Positions 46,933 through 58,471 of a DNA stretch of 64,000 bases are shown in pieces. Under the pieces are notes generated by a model. That model did no database searches. It was not told where the DNA came from and saw only the letters and a program-made list of their open reading frames with translations. The first letter of the stretch is position 1; each line of letters starts with the position of its first letter. A program made the position numbers and the translations under genes. Origin of the DNA: Tetmemena sp. SeJ-2015 (taxonomy: Eukaryota > Ciliophora > Spirotrichea > Sporadotrichida > Oxytrichidae); contig JAJKFJ010021253.1 in NCBI GenBank assembly GCA_027382625.1, positions 1 to 64,000 of the forward strand, given 5' to 3'.

Positions 46933-49684
46933 TCATTACTTAGATTTGGGCTTGAACTCTGTTGCAGTATCAAATTATCAATATGATTCAAATAAAAAAA
47001 AGTAGTCTTTAGAGTAGTTTCACTATTCATTACAGGTGTAGCAGTTGCTTGAGCTAGTTTTTTCTAGGGAATAAACTCTACTATCTTAGCAGGCGCAATC
47101 ATTTACTGATCTTATGACAGGCTGTTCAATTTAACTCCAGAGGGAGAAAATGTTTAGGAATTCACTGACAGAGATTACTGGCTTGAGGCAGACATAGCAG
47201 GCTTAAATTCCTATGCTTGGGAATTGAGAGCTTGACTTTAGCTGGAAAATTGAGGTTTAAAATTTAATGGATTATTAAATTAAAAAGTTAAAATTAGGAC
47301 GCACCAAACGGCACTAGGCACCGGTCGCCTTTCCTTTGAAGGCTTTTGGTTTGGTAATCCTTTTGGTGGTGGGTGAGTGCTTAAAAGGCCAAGGGATAAT
47401 GGCAGCCGAAGCCCTGGGGAAGGTGGTTGAGCTGCTCACTGGAGAGATAATCAAAGGTGAGTGGTTCCCACTCACCCTCCTAATCCTGTTAGGCGTGGAG
47501 GGACGAGATCTATGGGCAAACACTCAGTCATGCAGCTGGACAGCGAAGCCAGACGCTACGGAGCAGCGACTTGCTCTCGGTCCGAAGCTACCGGATTTTT
47601 TTTTCTCCTTTTAGGTTTTTTTGGATGGTCTGCAGAAGCCGGGGGCTTCTGCTCAGAGTGTGAGGTGGCGGGGGTGCCACATGTTTAATATCCCTATTCG
47701 GCTGGTAGGTTTGTGTGCGTCAGATAAGTGCATCACAGCAATATCATTGACGTCACGGCCTATCTTATTTATGCCGGGGGCCCTTTAATTCCCTTAATTA
47801 TTATAAAAGTAGATGCTTAGGGGTTCAAATTTGTCTTCTGTTCTTCCGAGGGTACTGAGACTTACTACTTCAAGGGCTTGTATTCAGAAGCTGCAGTGGA
47901 TAGAGATTAAGAGTTTTATTCTTTTGTCTGTGTTGATTGCACATCATCTGTAGTATGAGTGATAGTTTTTTTCTTAAATGAGGGTATGAATTCTTAAACA
48001 TTTTTTACTGCGGCCGCTTCACTCTTGGTTTCTTCGGATTTCTAGATATTTGGAACTGGTTCACTTTATTGAGATTTTGTAGCCTGATTAGTCTTCTCCT
48101 AAGTTGTCTTTGAAATAACTGCTTCACTTTAAACTTCTGTCTTTTCTTCTTTGTTTGGCTGCCTGGGTTGGTATTTTGGTTAGTACTTTGACTTATTATC
48201 GTCTTGTTTTGCCTAATTTTATACCTTTTCGCTGCTTTCATTAGTTTGCGTTTAATTTTTGTCCTGCTTAATAAATAATAAAACCTTTGTGTCTTGTTGC
48301 TTCTTTTGGTAAATAGGTTACTGAGGTTGCGAGGAGGGTGCTTACTTCAGTGAAATAGGCTTATCTTTACTCTAGGAGGAATGAGATGATTAACTTCCGG
48401 TGTCCTTTTAAACTACCTGAACAGTTCTCACGGTACTCTCTAGATTTGAAGGAGCATTCTAGGTAAAGACCTATCTATGGGCTTAATTCTCATTCTTTAC
48501 ATCACTCTTTTAAGTTTCAGTGCTTTTAATAAAATATGAGCTGGCAGGCACAATAGAGTCATTTGGCTTTTATTCTCTTTTCAGAATTTAGAACTATGGC
48601 ATGCCTCCTGGATTAGATTGAGGCTTCTTTGCTACTGCTGCAACTTGCTCCTTCTCTCTTGTCTTTTCAGTAGAAGGCTTTATTATATATAGATGAGCAA
48701 ATAATATTATTTTAGCTTTCTCTCTTTCACTTTGTATAGAACTTATGGCTCTGCAGTTTCTTTCAATTGATTCTTGTCCTGGGACTTTCCTTTCTCATCT
48801 AAAAATAGGGCAATGCAATTATTGATCTTTGCTCTGCTAAATTTTCAAATAAAATGAATTCTTAAAAGCTTGGATGGGTCTTTGTGATCTCTTTAATTTT
48901 TAGGCTGCTTTTGAACATCCTGTTTAATATAATTCATACATATGTTTGCCCTTTCTATCTTTCTCCTTTCCCTACAAAGTCTTAAGGTTTGTATTCTTAC
49001 TTGACTTCTCGAATGGTCATCTGTATTCTAAGCGCGAGGATAGCTTCCATCGTAGGAACCAAAATCCTCATCCTCTTCATCGTAGTAGTCCCCCGATTCT
49101 AATAATTCAATCAATTCATTCTCACTAAGGCAAATTTATTTAAAGTATAGTATCGCCCTCCAGAGCGTGAATCCACTCTTAGTCTCTTCTTCTTGCTTGT
49201 TTTATCTTCTCTCCCCTCTTGTCTTGTTTTCTATCTTGGTAGTAATCTCTATGATCTTCCTACTCATAGTCATCCTCATAGAAATCTTCATCGTATTATT
49301 CTCTACTCTTTGAAACATCAAATTTAAGAATACATTAACTCTGTGGGTGTGCTTTGTTTTATTGATCCACTGCTCTTTTAGGATTCTTCTATTTGTCTTG
49401 TTTGCGGTTTTAAGGCTTGGCTGCTCTTGATTCTTCTTCCTTCCTTTATGGATTTCTTGAGTAGTAGTCTTCAACTTCTGAATCTATAAACAATGGTTAT
49501 GTGGGCAAATAACTCTTAGGAGACTCTACCTGAGGAATACTGTTCATCCTATCTGCGTCTGTGTTTTCGCTCTAACTCGCAAATTACTGCCCCAATCTTG
49601 CTCATTAAGTTTTATTGCTATCAATTATCCTCAAATTAGTAAAAAACATACCTGCCTCATTTGGTTGCTCAATTTCTGTGCCAT
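46933..49684 (-). CDS. PAM2-motif (poly(A)-binding-protein-interacting) Q/E/K-rich protein
   Basis: ATG 49684 (MAQKLSNQMRQQFASQSENT after IES removal). Low-complexity charged and Tyr-rich sequence follows (DSEVEDYYSRNPQRKEEESR; REQYDEDFYEDDYEQEDHRD), then VDSRSGGRYYTL. Near the C-terminus stand two PAM2-type motifs: NLNPQASTF (about 47815-47840) and ALNSQAQEFKPA (about 47195-47230). A possible third (TATEFKP) comes just before TGA at about 46935. The PAM2 consensus L-N-x-x-A-x-x-F-x-P binds the MLLE domain of PABP, so an ataxin-2- or PAIP-like role in mRNA metabolism is inferred; no Lsm domain was seen. A 522-bp GC-rich IES lies between the two motifs. The middle (48250-49200) has unresolved frame breaks. 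Confidence 0.65.
47283..47810 (-). other. GC-rich IES, 522 bp, pointer ACTTTT (PAM2 gene)
   Basis: Plus-strand AAAAGT at 47283-47288 and 47805-47810. Excision joins NLNPQASTFQFNNPLNFKPQ in frame. The interior, about 47297-47680, is far GC-richer than anything else in the window. It carries perfect hairpins at 47456-47476 (9-bp stem, 3-base loop) and 47632-47652 (9-bp stem, 3-base loop), a third near 47665-47680, and a T9 run at about 47595-47604. Both strands have an open frame of 70-90 codons (plus strand from 47336, minus strand from 47523) without AT-rich codon use. No terminal inverted repeats found. Confidence 0.75.
49587..49656 (-). other. IES, 65 bp, pointer GGCAG (PAM2 gene)
   Basis: Plus-strand CTGCC at 49587-49591 and 49652-49656. 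Excision joins LSNQMRQQFASQSENTDADR and the downstream frame. A GT-AG intron starting at the same place would leave the wrong phase. Confidence 0.75.
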
Positions 49685-51126
49685 TTTGTTAATGTTAATT
49701 TATGATATGATTTTCTACTTCCATCCATCTACGTGACCAATAACAAAAATAAAAAAATATTCTGGCTCGATAACAAATGGAAAATTATTTAGGAGTCTAT
49801 TCAATGAAACATACTTTCGCCTTTTTGCAATTTTCAGTCATAAATAAAAGAATGTTTATTAAGCTTTTATCTTTAAGTTAATATTACTCAACTATAAAAA
49901 TGACTCCAGTATCTCAAATATTTTAATTTAAAGCCCTTTATGATAAATTAAAATTTAAAATTATTTGCTAAAAAATACGAAGTTTTTATACTAAAATAAA
50001 ATAATCAGCTCTATCTTTTAAAATTTTATCAATAAAAATTACTACAATATCCTTATTCGCATAAATCATACATCATACCTAAAGAAACTACAGATTTCAA
50101 TTTTTATAAAAATAGAGCCATTAGAGATATTTGAAATCTATTGGAGGAAAAATTAGATCATATTTAGACTATCACATGATTATTACAAAACATAAGTTAT
50201 CTAAAGGAAAAAAAAGACATAATTAGGATGAGGCTAAATGCTAAAAAAATTTAAGATAAACATCGGCTGCTCTATAATTAAAAATATATTTAATCTTTAT
50301 TTTGCTGATATAAAGAGCAAATATAATGGGTGGGGTATATTTTATCTCCACACTTGTTTTAAAATGTTGAACTCTAATGAAAATTCAGACTAAAACTTCT
50401 TCTTTTAATCCCTATTAAAAATCTTAAATGCTTTGATTTTAAAGGCTACAAACTATTCAAATATTGGAGAAAATAATTTAAGTATATGAGAAGTCTAAAA
50501 CACATGATTATTAAAAATTATGCTATAAAATAAGCTCTAAATTATTGTTTTAATTTTCATAAATCACTTCCTGATAGAACGAAGCAAGATAAGAAAAATT
50601 ATTTTGATATTTATGAAGAAAGTATTACAGCAGAAAATTATTAACTTCAAATCTAAATTTTCCTATCTCTTAATTTCAGTACTTTTTCTTAGGAGTTGTT
50701 AACTTTAAGGAAGAAGAAATTCTATCTTTCAATTTAAAAGATAAAATTCTATTTTTATAAAATTTAACTTTAAAATTTAATACACTTGGGTCATAGTATT
50801 TTTATATCTCTCATCATTAAATGAAGTAATAGGATTTACAATTAAAGCTTATAGATTTGTATTTAAATAAAAAAAATATGAGGCTTAACCATTACAAATA
50901 TAAACATATTATAAAAATTGATGAGATTCCTCCCTCAAAGATAATTACTTAAGATCAGCAAGATAGGCTGCATTTATACTTTAGATGTATGTAATCGCAG
51001 AGATTTTACATCTTCGAAGCATTAAACAGCTTATCAAATAATCGCTGATGAAAGATTTGAACTTGGCTCCTTTGATACTTAAGATATTTAGGAAATCTAA
51101 TGGTTTAATTTAAGATTCTTGCTTCC
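49685..51126. other. AT-rich spacer, 1.4 kb
   Basis: Very AT-rich, with no protein-like frame and no RNA-like GC island. It should contain the promoter of the PAM2 gene and the 3' end of the BCAT gene. Confidence 0.55.
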
Positions 51127-52483
51127 TCATTTCTTGAAAGATGTGATCCATTTGTGGTTTTCAGGTCCAACCATAGAATAATATAATTAACATAGGAACC
51201 ATGATATCATGCAACTTAGTTCTAAGATAGTTTGCGAAAGAAGTAGGATTTTCACTGAGATCAATAGTCTCGTCCTTGAAGCTGATACGGGAGATGGATT
51301 GAATGCTGCTGGAAGTTGCTCCTCCAAAGAATTCAACCAGTCTATCTTCTTTGTAAGCGTGAATGAGTTCATGGATGGAAATTTACTTCTCAACCAGATG
51401 CACATTCTTCTCTTTAGCAATTTCTTCCTTCAAATCAATTACTGATTATCTGATTGTGCCGTTGAAAATGCAGCCGTCATTGGCTGGAGTAAATAATATC
51501 GTACTTATGTTTGAAAGCATTTTAAATTTGGAGTGATAAGCTCATAAGTTCCATATCTAGACTTGACGAGAGCGAAGACATTAATTACTGTCATCTCCTT
51601 TATGTTGTCATCTAAGAGCCACAGAACGTCATCGAACCCATTGTTTTTGGCATCTGCGATTTGGGGGACCAGAGCTCCCATGTTTCCACTTAGGCGGAAT
51701 TAGCAGATAATTTAAATGATAGAATTGTCCATGTCCAAGTGGCCAGTTCTTGTAGACATCATGGGCGCATTTCACTTTCAAAGACTTGGTCTTGTAGGTA
51801 GTAGGGGAGATTATAGCGTACAGCTTAGTATATTTAGGGGACTTGACTCCAAGCATGGGATCAGTTGAGACCTAGTTGAGTCTCACATAGAGTTCTCAAA
51901 GTGAAATGAGTTAAATAAAGAGTTGTGAGTCCTTGCCAGGGAGCTGAGGGAACCATTCTTCATCTTATCTGACAAGCTCCTTGAGGCATTCTCCAAGTTC
52001 CTTTGTGTCAAAGAGTGGCATGTCAAGATGTGCATTTGCATCATAGAAGCTCTTTAAGTTATCTTGTATGCGGAAACCAAATGATAGTTATGATAATTCT
52101 CATATTAAGGAAAGCTTGAGGGACTTTAGTCTTATCATTTTGGACTACAGTGACTCCTTCGTAGCATGAGATACCATAGTGGAGTGAGGAAGCAGTAATT
52201 GACACTGGAATGTCCTGATAAGCTTGAATCTTTGGCTTGCCCCAGCCTTTATCTGCACAGTAGTCGATGCTAAGCATGTGGTCTGTGAAGATCTTTCCAA
52301 AGGAGTATGGGTCTCCTCTGGATGCGGATGGCTTAGGCAGCCTCACATCTCTTGGCTCAACTATCAAATCCTTTGCCTATAATTAATATGCTTCTAAAGT
52401 GACCAATTTCTAACCTTGAATGATGGATGAGTTAAAATAAATTTATTGATTAATGAAATTAAAGTTGAAGAGAAATTCCTCAT
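51127..52483 (-). CDS. BCAT: Branched-chain amino acid aminotransferase (PLP, fold type IV)
   Basis: Transfers the amino group of Leu/Ile/Val to 2-oxoglutarate. ATG 52483 begins MRNFSSTLISLINKFILTHP, a basic/Ser-rich leader that could target mitochondria. BCAT landmarks in order: YSFGKIFTDHMLSIDY, WGKPKIQAYQD, SSLHYGISCYEGVTVV, FDTKELGECLKELVRQDEEW, NQVSTDPMLGVKSPKYTKLY, then KNWPLGHGQF with the PLP-lysine region, GNMGALVPQIADAKNNGFDD, GTIRQSVIDLKEEIA, and LVEFFGGATSSSIQSISRIS. The end is HKWITSFKK and TGA 51129-51127. One 38-nt intron (52377-52414) and five IESs (37, 30, 25, 44 and 28 bp) account for all frame breaks; the corrected length is 1155 bases, 385 codons. Confidence 0.92.
51169..51202 (-). 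other. IES, 28 bp, pointer ATGGTT (BCAT)
   Basis: Plus-strand AACCAT at 51169-51174 and 51197-51202. Excision joins LHDIMVGPENHKWITSFKK, the end of the enzyme. Confidence 0.85.
51485..51534 (-). other. IES, 44 bp, pointer ACTCCA (BCAT)
   Basis: Plus-strand TGGAGT at 51485-51490 and 51529-51534. Excision joins TYELITPANDGCIFNGTIRQ. Confidence 0.88.
51697..51726 (-). other. IES, 25 bp, pointer AATTC (BCAT)
   Basis: Plus-strand GAATT at 51697-51701 and 51722-51726. Excision joins LGHGQFRLSGNMGALVPQ. Confidence 0.85.
51889..51924 (-). other. IES, 30 bp, pointer AACTCT (BCAT)
   Basis: Plus-strand AGAGTT at 51889-51894 and 51919-51924. Excision removes an in-frame TGA and gives GKDSQLYVRLNQVSTDPM. 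Confidence 0.88.
52072..52113 (-). other. IES, 37 bp, pointer TTTCC (BCAT)
   Basis: Plus-strand GGAAA at 52072-52076 and 52109-52113. Excision joins KVPQAFRIQDNLKSFYDAN. Confidence 0.88.
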
Positions 52484-52847
52484 TCCTTGCTCATTAAAAG
52501 TAAATGATAGATGAATGAAATGATTATCATTTAAGAGTGCTGAAACCTTCACAAATTGATTTGATAGAGAGTTAATTCTCTGCTTTGCTTGAGTCTAAAA
52601 GAAATTTAAATTTAGTCTCTTTCAGTAAGGAAAATGCTAAGATGGTAGTATTCTTATGCTTACATTTAAGATTTGAGAGAGCATATTTATGGATTATATA
52701 ATAATTTATCTTTTTAAGAAAAAATTATATAAAACGAGTTTCTTAATTATCAAATTTCAATGCTAAAAAGAGATTATAAGTAGTTTTTCTTTCTCACTGA
52801 TAATTTATCATATATTGAGCTGCTTTGAAAATCCCTTATAAATAACT

Positions 52848-54193
52848 TCAAATAAAAGTGGCTCCTATGAAACTTAATATTGCAGCTATTCCAAAGCTTA
52901 TACTAATTTTGGCATTCGATAATTGCATGAGGGTATTGAAGCGTGAGTCTGAATCGCACCATTGTTAAGTTTCATCGACCTCTGGGAGTAGATACTGGTT
53001 TGAATATGTTTCTAAGCAACTGCTAACTCCATAATTTTAGACATAGTACTTTGCTTTCATTTATTTGCATTTGCTAAAAAGTTAAGTTACGAATACCTTA
53101 TCTAACTTACTAATTTTTGAACAGCTAGTTCTAATCACAAGGGCCACTGTCTAAGTCTCTCGCACTGTGACAGTGTAAACTTGCAGAGTTAAATTCCTTA
53201 GCCTATTATCAATAATTAGAAAGAAGTAATCTTACAGCTGAAATGAAGTCTTTGTATTCTGTATTTTCAAATAGAATTCCACAAATTTTATTAGATTGGG
53301 AGTAAGAGCAAGAGCATTTAGCTAAATACCCTGCTTGGTTTGTGAGGCATTCGGAATCACTCACGCAAGTTAAGCCAGACCTCAAACTTTTGAGTCCAGC
53401 CTTACTGCCGCACTAATAGAGGCCAGACTCAAAGCTAAATGGATCGATAACTCCTGATATTCCATTCTTCAGTGCATAGCCATTTGAGCAAAGCAGTAGA
53501 TCATCTTGATTCCAGGCATATAAGTAACTACCTTATGGAAGGCTAAAAAGTTAAGTACATACTCCATTTTGGGCACTCTAGCTGTCGTATTTGCAACTAG
53601 AACCTTTTGCGCATTCCTAGCTTGAAAGACACCTTCCTCCGTCTTACTTGACTGCAGTGCATGTCTGAGTAGTTGAATCGCAGTAGAAGTTTGGATTACA
53701 GTCTAGAGAGTATAGGCACTTCGATCCTTGCGGGAATCCAAGACATCGATGGGCTGAGCATTTCTTATAGCCTGTATTGCAATCATAAAGAGCTCTAATG
53801 CCGTCACATGCTTCTCCAGGATAAGAAAGCAGTCTAGGGAAGTATTCAAACACAGAGATGTTTTGCTTGCACACTCCTATGTTGAGTTTAGCTGTGGAAT
53901 CATACAACTAATGGCAATATTGTCTTGTAGTGGCTACAAAGAAAGAAGGTTAATACTTGCTAGCTGTGCTTATTTGAAAATGCGCACTTACTGTCACAAA
54001 CACCTGAGGTGAATATCAGAGCGCCTTGACTTTAGCTGCCATTTATTTATTTAAGGCAAGCGTTTGAACTAGAGTCATCTTTTGATTAGCATGAGTAGGA
54101 TAGGCATTGAGATTATGCTTCTTTAACTTATTAAGTGATCGCAAGGATTAGTATTGATAAAGTAATCTATTTTCTCAAAGTAAAAACTCCCAT
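52848..54193 (-). CDS. Cys-rich type I membrane protein, unknown; IES-free
   Basis: ATG 54193 opens a signal peptide (MGVFTLRKQITLSILILAIT). Many Cys follow with small-module spacing (CLSYSC, GVCDTTTRQYCHQLYD, GEACDGIRALYDCNTG, GSKCLYSLDCNPNFYC, GGRCLSSQECAKGSSC, SGLTCVSDSECLTNQA, NGYALKNGISG). A C-terminal TM helix (ISISFGIAAILSFIGATFI) precedes TGA 52850-52848. Three GT-AG introns (53934-53991, 53203-53235, 53074-53110). Removing them leaves 1218 bases, exactly 406 codons, so no IES is required, unlike every other multi-kb gene here. The Cys modules resemble those of ciliate surface proteins; function unknown. Confidence 0.85.
53934..53991 (-). other. GT-AG intron, 58 nt (Cys-rich protein)
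   Basis: On the minus strand it runs gtaagtgcgc to tttgtag. Splicing gives GVCDTTTRQYCHQLYD. It has a perfect GTAAGT donor and no flanking pointer repeat. The two other introns of this gene are 33 and 37 nt. Confidence 0.85.
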
Positions 54194-54973
54194 TCTTTCC
54201 ATTAAAATGTTTGATTTTATAACTTATTTGAATTTAAATTCAATATTTGGTCTCTTTGATTGATTATACCATATGAGAAACTAAGGTAACTTAATGCAAT
54301 TAACTAGTCTAACTGGAAAAACAAATGGAAATCTTCTTATCTAATCTATATATGCAAATAGTAACTTTTTGGCTGAAATTTTCTTAATATTCTACACTTT
54401 TTCTATTTTTTTACTAGAAGTAAGTTGTCTTCCTCTGTTGGAGTGAAATATAATCTGAGAGAAAATCGAAGAAGATTAAAGATTAAGTTAAAGCATCAGC
54501 AAAGGGAATAGTGAAGGGTGACTCATTGTATTCATTAAAGTAATATTATCAAGCCACTACTTTAACTTGATATATTTTTTATTTTTAATATATTTACTCT
54601 TGCTTTAAATTATTAAGGCTACTAGGCCTGATCGGTCCAATCATTAGTAGTTCTTCCAATTATGATCTAATTGATTAAAAATCATTTAAAATATTTATCT
54701 TAAAAATCTAAGATACATTTATATATTCCTTAATTTAAGTATGATAGTCAATTAAATTTTAGATAATTATTGATAAGGGGAGAGTGAGGAATTAACAATT
54801 AATAAATTTAAACTATAGAGTTCTTACTCGCTAAAACACATAAGTCACTAACCCCGACTCCTATATCCAAATTCTACAAACATTTTCCCATTCGAAATAC
54901 CACAGCAAGAAACAACGATGGCAGATATTTCATACCATCTATAAATAAGTTAACAGTAGAGAAGTAGATATAT
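54194..54973. other. Divergent intergenic region (Cys-rich protein / KMO)
   Basis: 780 bases between opposed start codons. AT-rich; no gene seen. Promoters of both genes are expected here. Confidence 0.45.
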
Positions 54974-57126
54974 ATGTGTGTGAATAAATAATTTATTGTT
55001 TATTACCAATCAAGTGAACACTCAGGCTCAGAGTACGATTAGAAGAGAGTCGCAGTGATAGGGTCAGGGCCAACTGGGTCAACCCTAGCTATTTTACTGG
55101 CTCAGAAGGGCTACAAGGTGGACTTATTCGAAAAAAGACAGGATCCCACTGACGGTCGCTTCAAGGAAGAGGGTAGGTCCTTCAACCTTAGTTTAATTTA
55201 GAGTACATTATTATTTTTTAATAGTGTATCAAGAAGAGCATGATGGGGTGGAAGCGAGCAAACGTAGACGATGAAATCATTAAGTCTATGGTGCCCATGT
55301 ATAAGTCTTACATCTATGACACCACTCATTACTATCCATCTATAGAAATCATGATTGCGTGATTGATTAAATTTTATGGAAGCTAAAACATATTCTTCAT
55401 CAATGATTAGAAGGAGATATATTATGGACATTCTCACTAAGAAAATGAAAACTATAGCAAATTATTATCTATTCTCTATATACTAAAGATAAGAATCAAT
55501 CAAAATATTTATCTTTAACTAAAATAAAAAATGGGCTCAGCAAAATTTGGTAAGTTAAAAAATAAATATTTTATTCCAAAATATCATTTTTCTGATTGTA
55601 AATATATAAATTTATGATCACATATCTGATACTCGAGAAAGAAAAATTGAAAAATATTACTTTGATATTTTTAAAATTACTATTTTATTATATATTTGCA
55701 GGAGCACATTCTGCCTAATTCTTGCTTCATATATTTTATTAATTATATAAAAACTATGGAGAACATCAAACTAAATTTCTAGACTACAGTGCAAAGTATC
55801 TTTTATGTGTTAATTAAATTGCAAAACGTGAACTTGAAAGAAACCTCCTTTGAAACTGTGAACCCAGATGGATCTCTAGGGAAGCACAAGTACGCTTAGG
55901 TGTTTGGAACTGACGGCGCCTTCTCAGCAATTTAGAAGGCCTATTTTCAGACTATTGATTTCAATTACTCGATAGACTTTGGCGAATATGGCTACATTGA
56001 ACTCGAGATCCCTCCAAACGAGAGAGGTGAGTTTAGACACAATCCTAACGCCTTCCACTTCTGGCCACGTAAATAGATCCTCCTTGCAGGTCTCCCCAAC
56101 ATTGAGAACAATTTCACTATTGGCTTGTTCAAAATATTCCATTAAAGGTTACTTAGATAAGATATGATGGTTATCATGAAAATTGTTCATGAAACTGAAG
56201 GGGTAGAACTCATTCGAGGATTTTAAGGACTCAGAAAGTTTTGAGAAATACATGCACTCAGTTTTCAAGAATACTAAGGAACTCATGCCAAACATGAAGC
56301 GAGACTTCGAACAAAATACTATCGCCAGGATCATCATAGTAAAGTGCTTCCCTTGGAACAAAGGAGGCTTCCTGCTTCTTGGAGATGCTGCCCACGCTAT
56401 GACTCCCTTCTATGGGCAAGGACTCAACTCTGGATTAGAGGATTGCGTGATTCTTGAGAGACTTGTCGATGAGTACAATTTATTTAAAGCACTTCATTAG
56501 TTTGTATATGCTTCTAATTTAATATAAACGGTCACTGGCCGACCATAAATAAAAAGTTTTAGGAAATGAGGAAGCCTAACGCAGATGCTATCTCCTAGCT
56601 CTCATCACAACTATTCCACATAATGAGAGAGGCTGATGTCGCTGAGGGTTATCTCTTAGCTAGAGGACTCACTACTTATCTCACTGAGACTTATCCTGGC
56701 ATGTTTAGAACTTAGCAAATTAATTTCCACTTAAAAGCTTTAAAGAGTTCTTGGAAATCATTAATAGCTCTAGATTAACTTAGAATATCTTTCTCTATTT
56801 AAATTAAGCAAGAGTTGGTATATTTGACGGACGTGGAATTCTAGAAATGCCTAACGTATGGAAAAGTTGAGGCGCAGATCCTTCCGAGGTACTCCTTAGC
56901 ATACCACCAAAATATAATATTGATTGTAATTCTACCGGATATCAAAAATTTGATGAGAACGGGCACCAGGGATCCTAGAGTCGAAGTCATCCTAAGTAAA
57001 TACCTTGGGCTATATGATCTCCCTGAGGGTCAAGCACCACCTAATTAACTCGACTAAATTCTGCGCCAGAGACAAGCTGAGGATTTAGCTTCGAATGCAA
57101 AATTTTCATATATGTAAAACTTATGA
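54974..57126 (+). CDS. KMO: Kynurenine 3-monooxygenase (FAD)
   Basis: Hydroxylates L-kynurenine in tryptophan catabolism. The FAD dinucleotide-binding motif is AVIGSGPTGSTLAILLAQKG, followed by DLFEKR. Family segments: GRSFNLSL, KSMVPMYKSYIYD, FGTDGAFSAIQKAYF (second nucleotide motif), DFNYSIDFGEYGYIELEIPP, NAFHFWPRKQILLAGLPNIE, then the GD motif LLLGDAAHAMTPFYGQGLNS. The tail includes MRKPNADAISQLSSQLF, YLTETYPGMF and an unplaced C-terminus ending at TGA 57124-57126. ATG 54974 is chosen because it is in frame with the FAD motif (MCVNKQFIVYYQSSEHSGSE). A 58-bp IES is certain; unresolved insertions lie at about 55195-55225, 55360-55810 (the largest), 56500-56560 and 56740-56810. Part of the substrate-binding region after YIYD is not well placed, so a small MDS may be displaced. 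Confidence 0.88.
56125..56189 (+). other. IES, 58 bp, pointer TTGTTCA (KMO)
   Basis: TTGTTCA at 56125-56131 and 56183-56189. Excision joins FTIGLFMKLKGQNSFEDFKD. Confidence 0.9.
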
Positions 57127-57243
57127 TGTTATAGCACTCTTGAATTAAGTTACTCCCAATTCAGGAATGAAAGTTCCTTTCGCCACTAACTATCAATAGC
57201 AGTTCCCATAAACTGATGATTTATTTCTGTTATATTTCATTTA

Positions 57244-57663
57244 ATGAAGATTGGTTAAAAGTAGCAACTGCTCAAAAAGTAATCTGCGTTTGGATATTCT
57301 ACTCTCTCATCACAATCGATGCCCTATTAATCATTCTCTCCAGTAAATTTACAGACTCCAACTCTCTCTAATAGATCAATTTTGGCATTATAGAAGACTC
57401 AAAGCATAATTGACTAAACAGGAAAAAGGGATTTTTCAAATTTGTTGGCCCTAAGCAGAAAAAGTGTAGCTACCTCTCAACAAAATATGTTTAGACAACA
57501 ATAAAAAAATATACTCCTTATTAAGTTTAAGTTCTTTTTCTTATATATATATGATGTGATATAGTAAATGCATGCGCTATTTAAAGTTCTTGAAATGAGG
57601 AAAGATATGATGATAGAGAGACACTTGGATGAAGATAATGCAGCATTAGCTGCTTTAAAATGA
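57244..57663 (+). CDS. 139-codon protein, unknown, Ser/Gln-rich
   Basis: ATG 57244 to TGA 57661-57663, fully open with TAA/TAG as Gln. It begins MKIGQKQQLLKKQSAFGYST, continues PTLSNRSILALQKTQSIIDQ, and ends RKDMMIERHLDEDNAALAAL. The middle (57510-57570) is AT-rich and may be an in-frame IES. No domain recognised. It lies between KMO and kynureninase in the same direction as KMO. Confidence 0.55.
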
Positions 57664-58471
57664 TACATTGCGTGTAAACTATTAACTTAATATCAAAGCT
57701 ATATTATCAGACTTGAGCTTGGAAAATCTTCAAGTGAGCGGGAATCCTCTCGAGTTTGATTAATCACTTAACTCTTAACTTATTTAAAGATTCAATTTAA
57801 AGGTACTCTCCTTTCACACTCTAACTTGCTTATATCCTTACTCAAGAAAGTAACTCAAATCGAGCATCCTTATTCTCAAAAAAAATATTTTTTCCTTTCA
57901 ATAATTGCAATTTAATTAGTTAATAGATTTGAAATTTTAACTTTTGAGCAAAATTAATTATAAAAATAAATATGCCAAAAGAATAAAACTAAAAAATATC
58001 ATGAGAACAAAACTAAGGATGTTGTATTTTTTAGTTGCAACTTATAATTTCCCAAAATTAAAAATTCTCATAATAGAGCAGGAGTTTATAGTTTTTGTTT
58101 AAATATATGAAATTTAACTGCTTAAAGGAAACTTTAGTTTAAGGTTTAGTAAAATTATAGCATTCCTAAAAGAAAGTGCTTCAATAATCTTATATATAAA
58201 CTTATAATTAATTTATTGCTAAGGTTTTGATATGAGATATTCTTTTCTTGTGAAAATAGAAAATGGCTAGCAGTAGCTCTCTCTCAGATAAGGAAAGTAG
58301 TTTAATTAGGGAATAAAAATTTCTTTTAAATTTAGTTTGGCGTGTGGTTTAGTTTACTTCTTAAGTTTGTTATTTAATAAAGAATTATTATTTACTCTGA
58401 GCTGAAAAACAAGCTCTTTTGCAAAAAATCTCAGAGAAATTCAGGGAGAATATTTTAACTTTGGTGACTAG
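57664..58471. other. AT-rich spacer
   Basis: No gene could be supported between the small ORF and the 3' end of kynureninase. Confidence 0.5.

Noticed and set aside
47296..47604. GC-rich island as a Pol III RNA gene (SRP, RNase P or telomerase RNA) ending at the T9 run
   Set aside because: No conserved core motif of those RNAs could be recognised, and the pointers make it an eliminated segment. Kept only as a hypothesis in the findings.
47314..47614. Long open frames on both strands in the GC-rich IES as host proteins
   Set aside because: Both strands are open mainly because of GC-rich composition; neither shows a recognisable domain or fits the reading frame of the surrounding gene.
48008..48016. 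NotI-like GCGGCCGC as a vector junction
   Set aside because: It falls in a reading frame of the PAM2 gene (SEAAAVKN) that continues smoothly on both sides.
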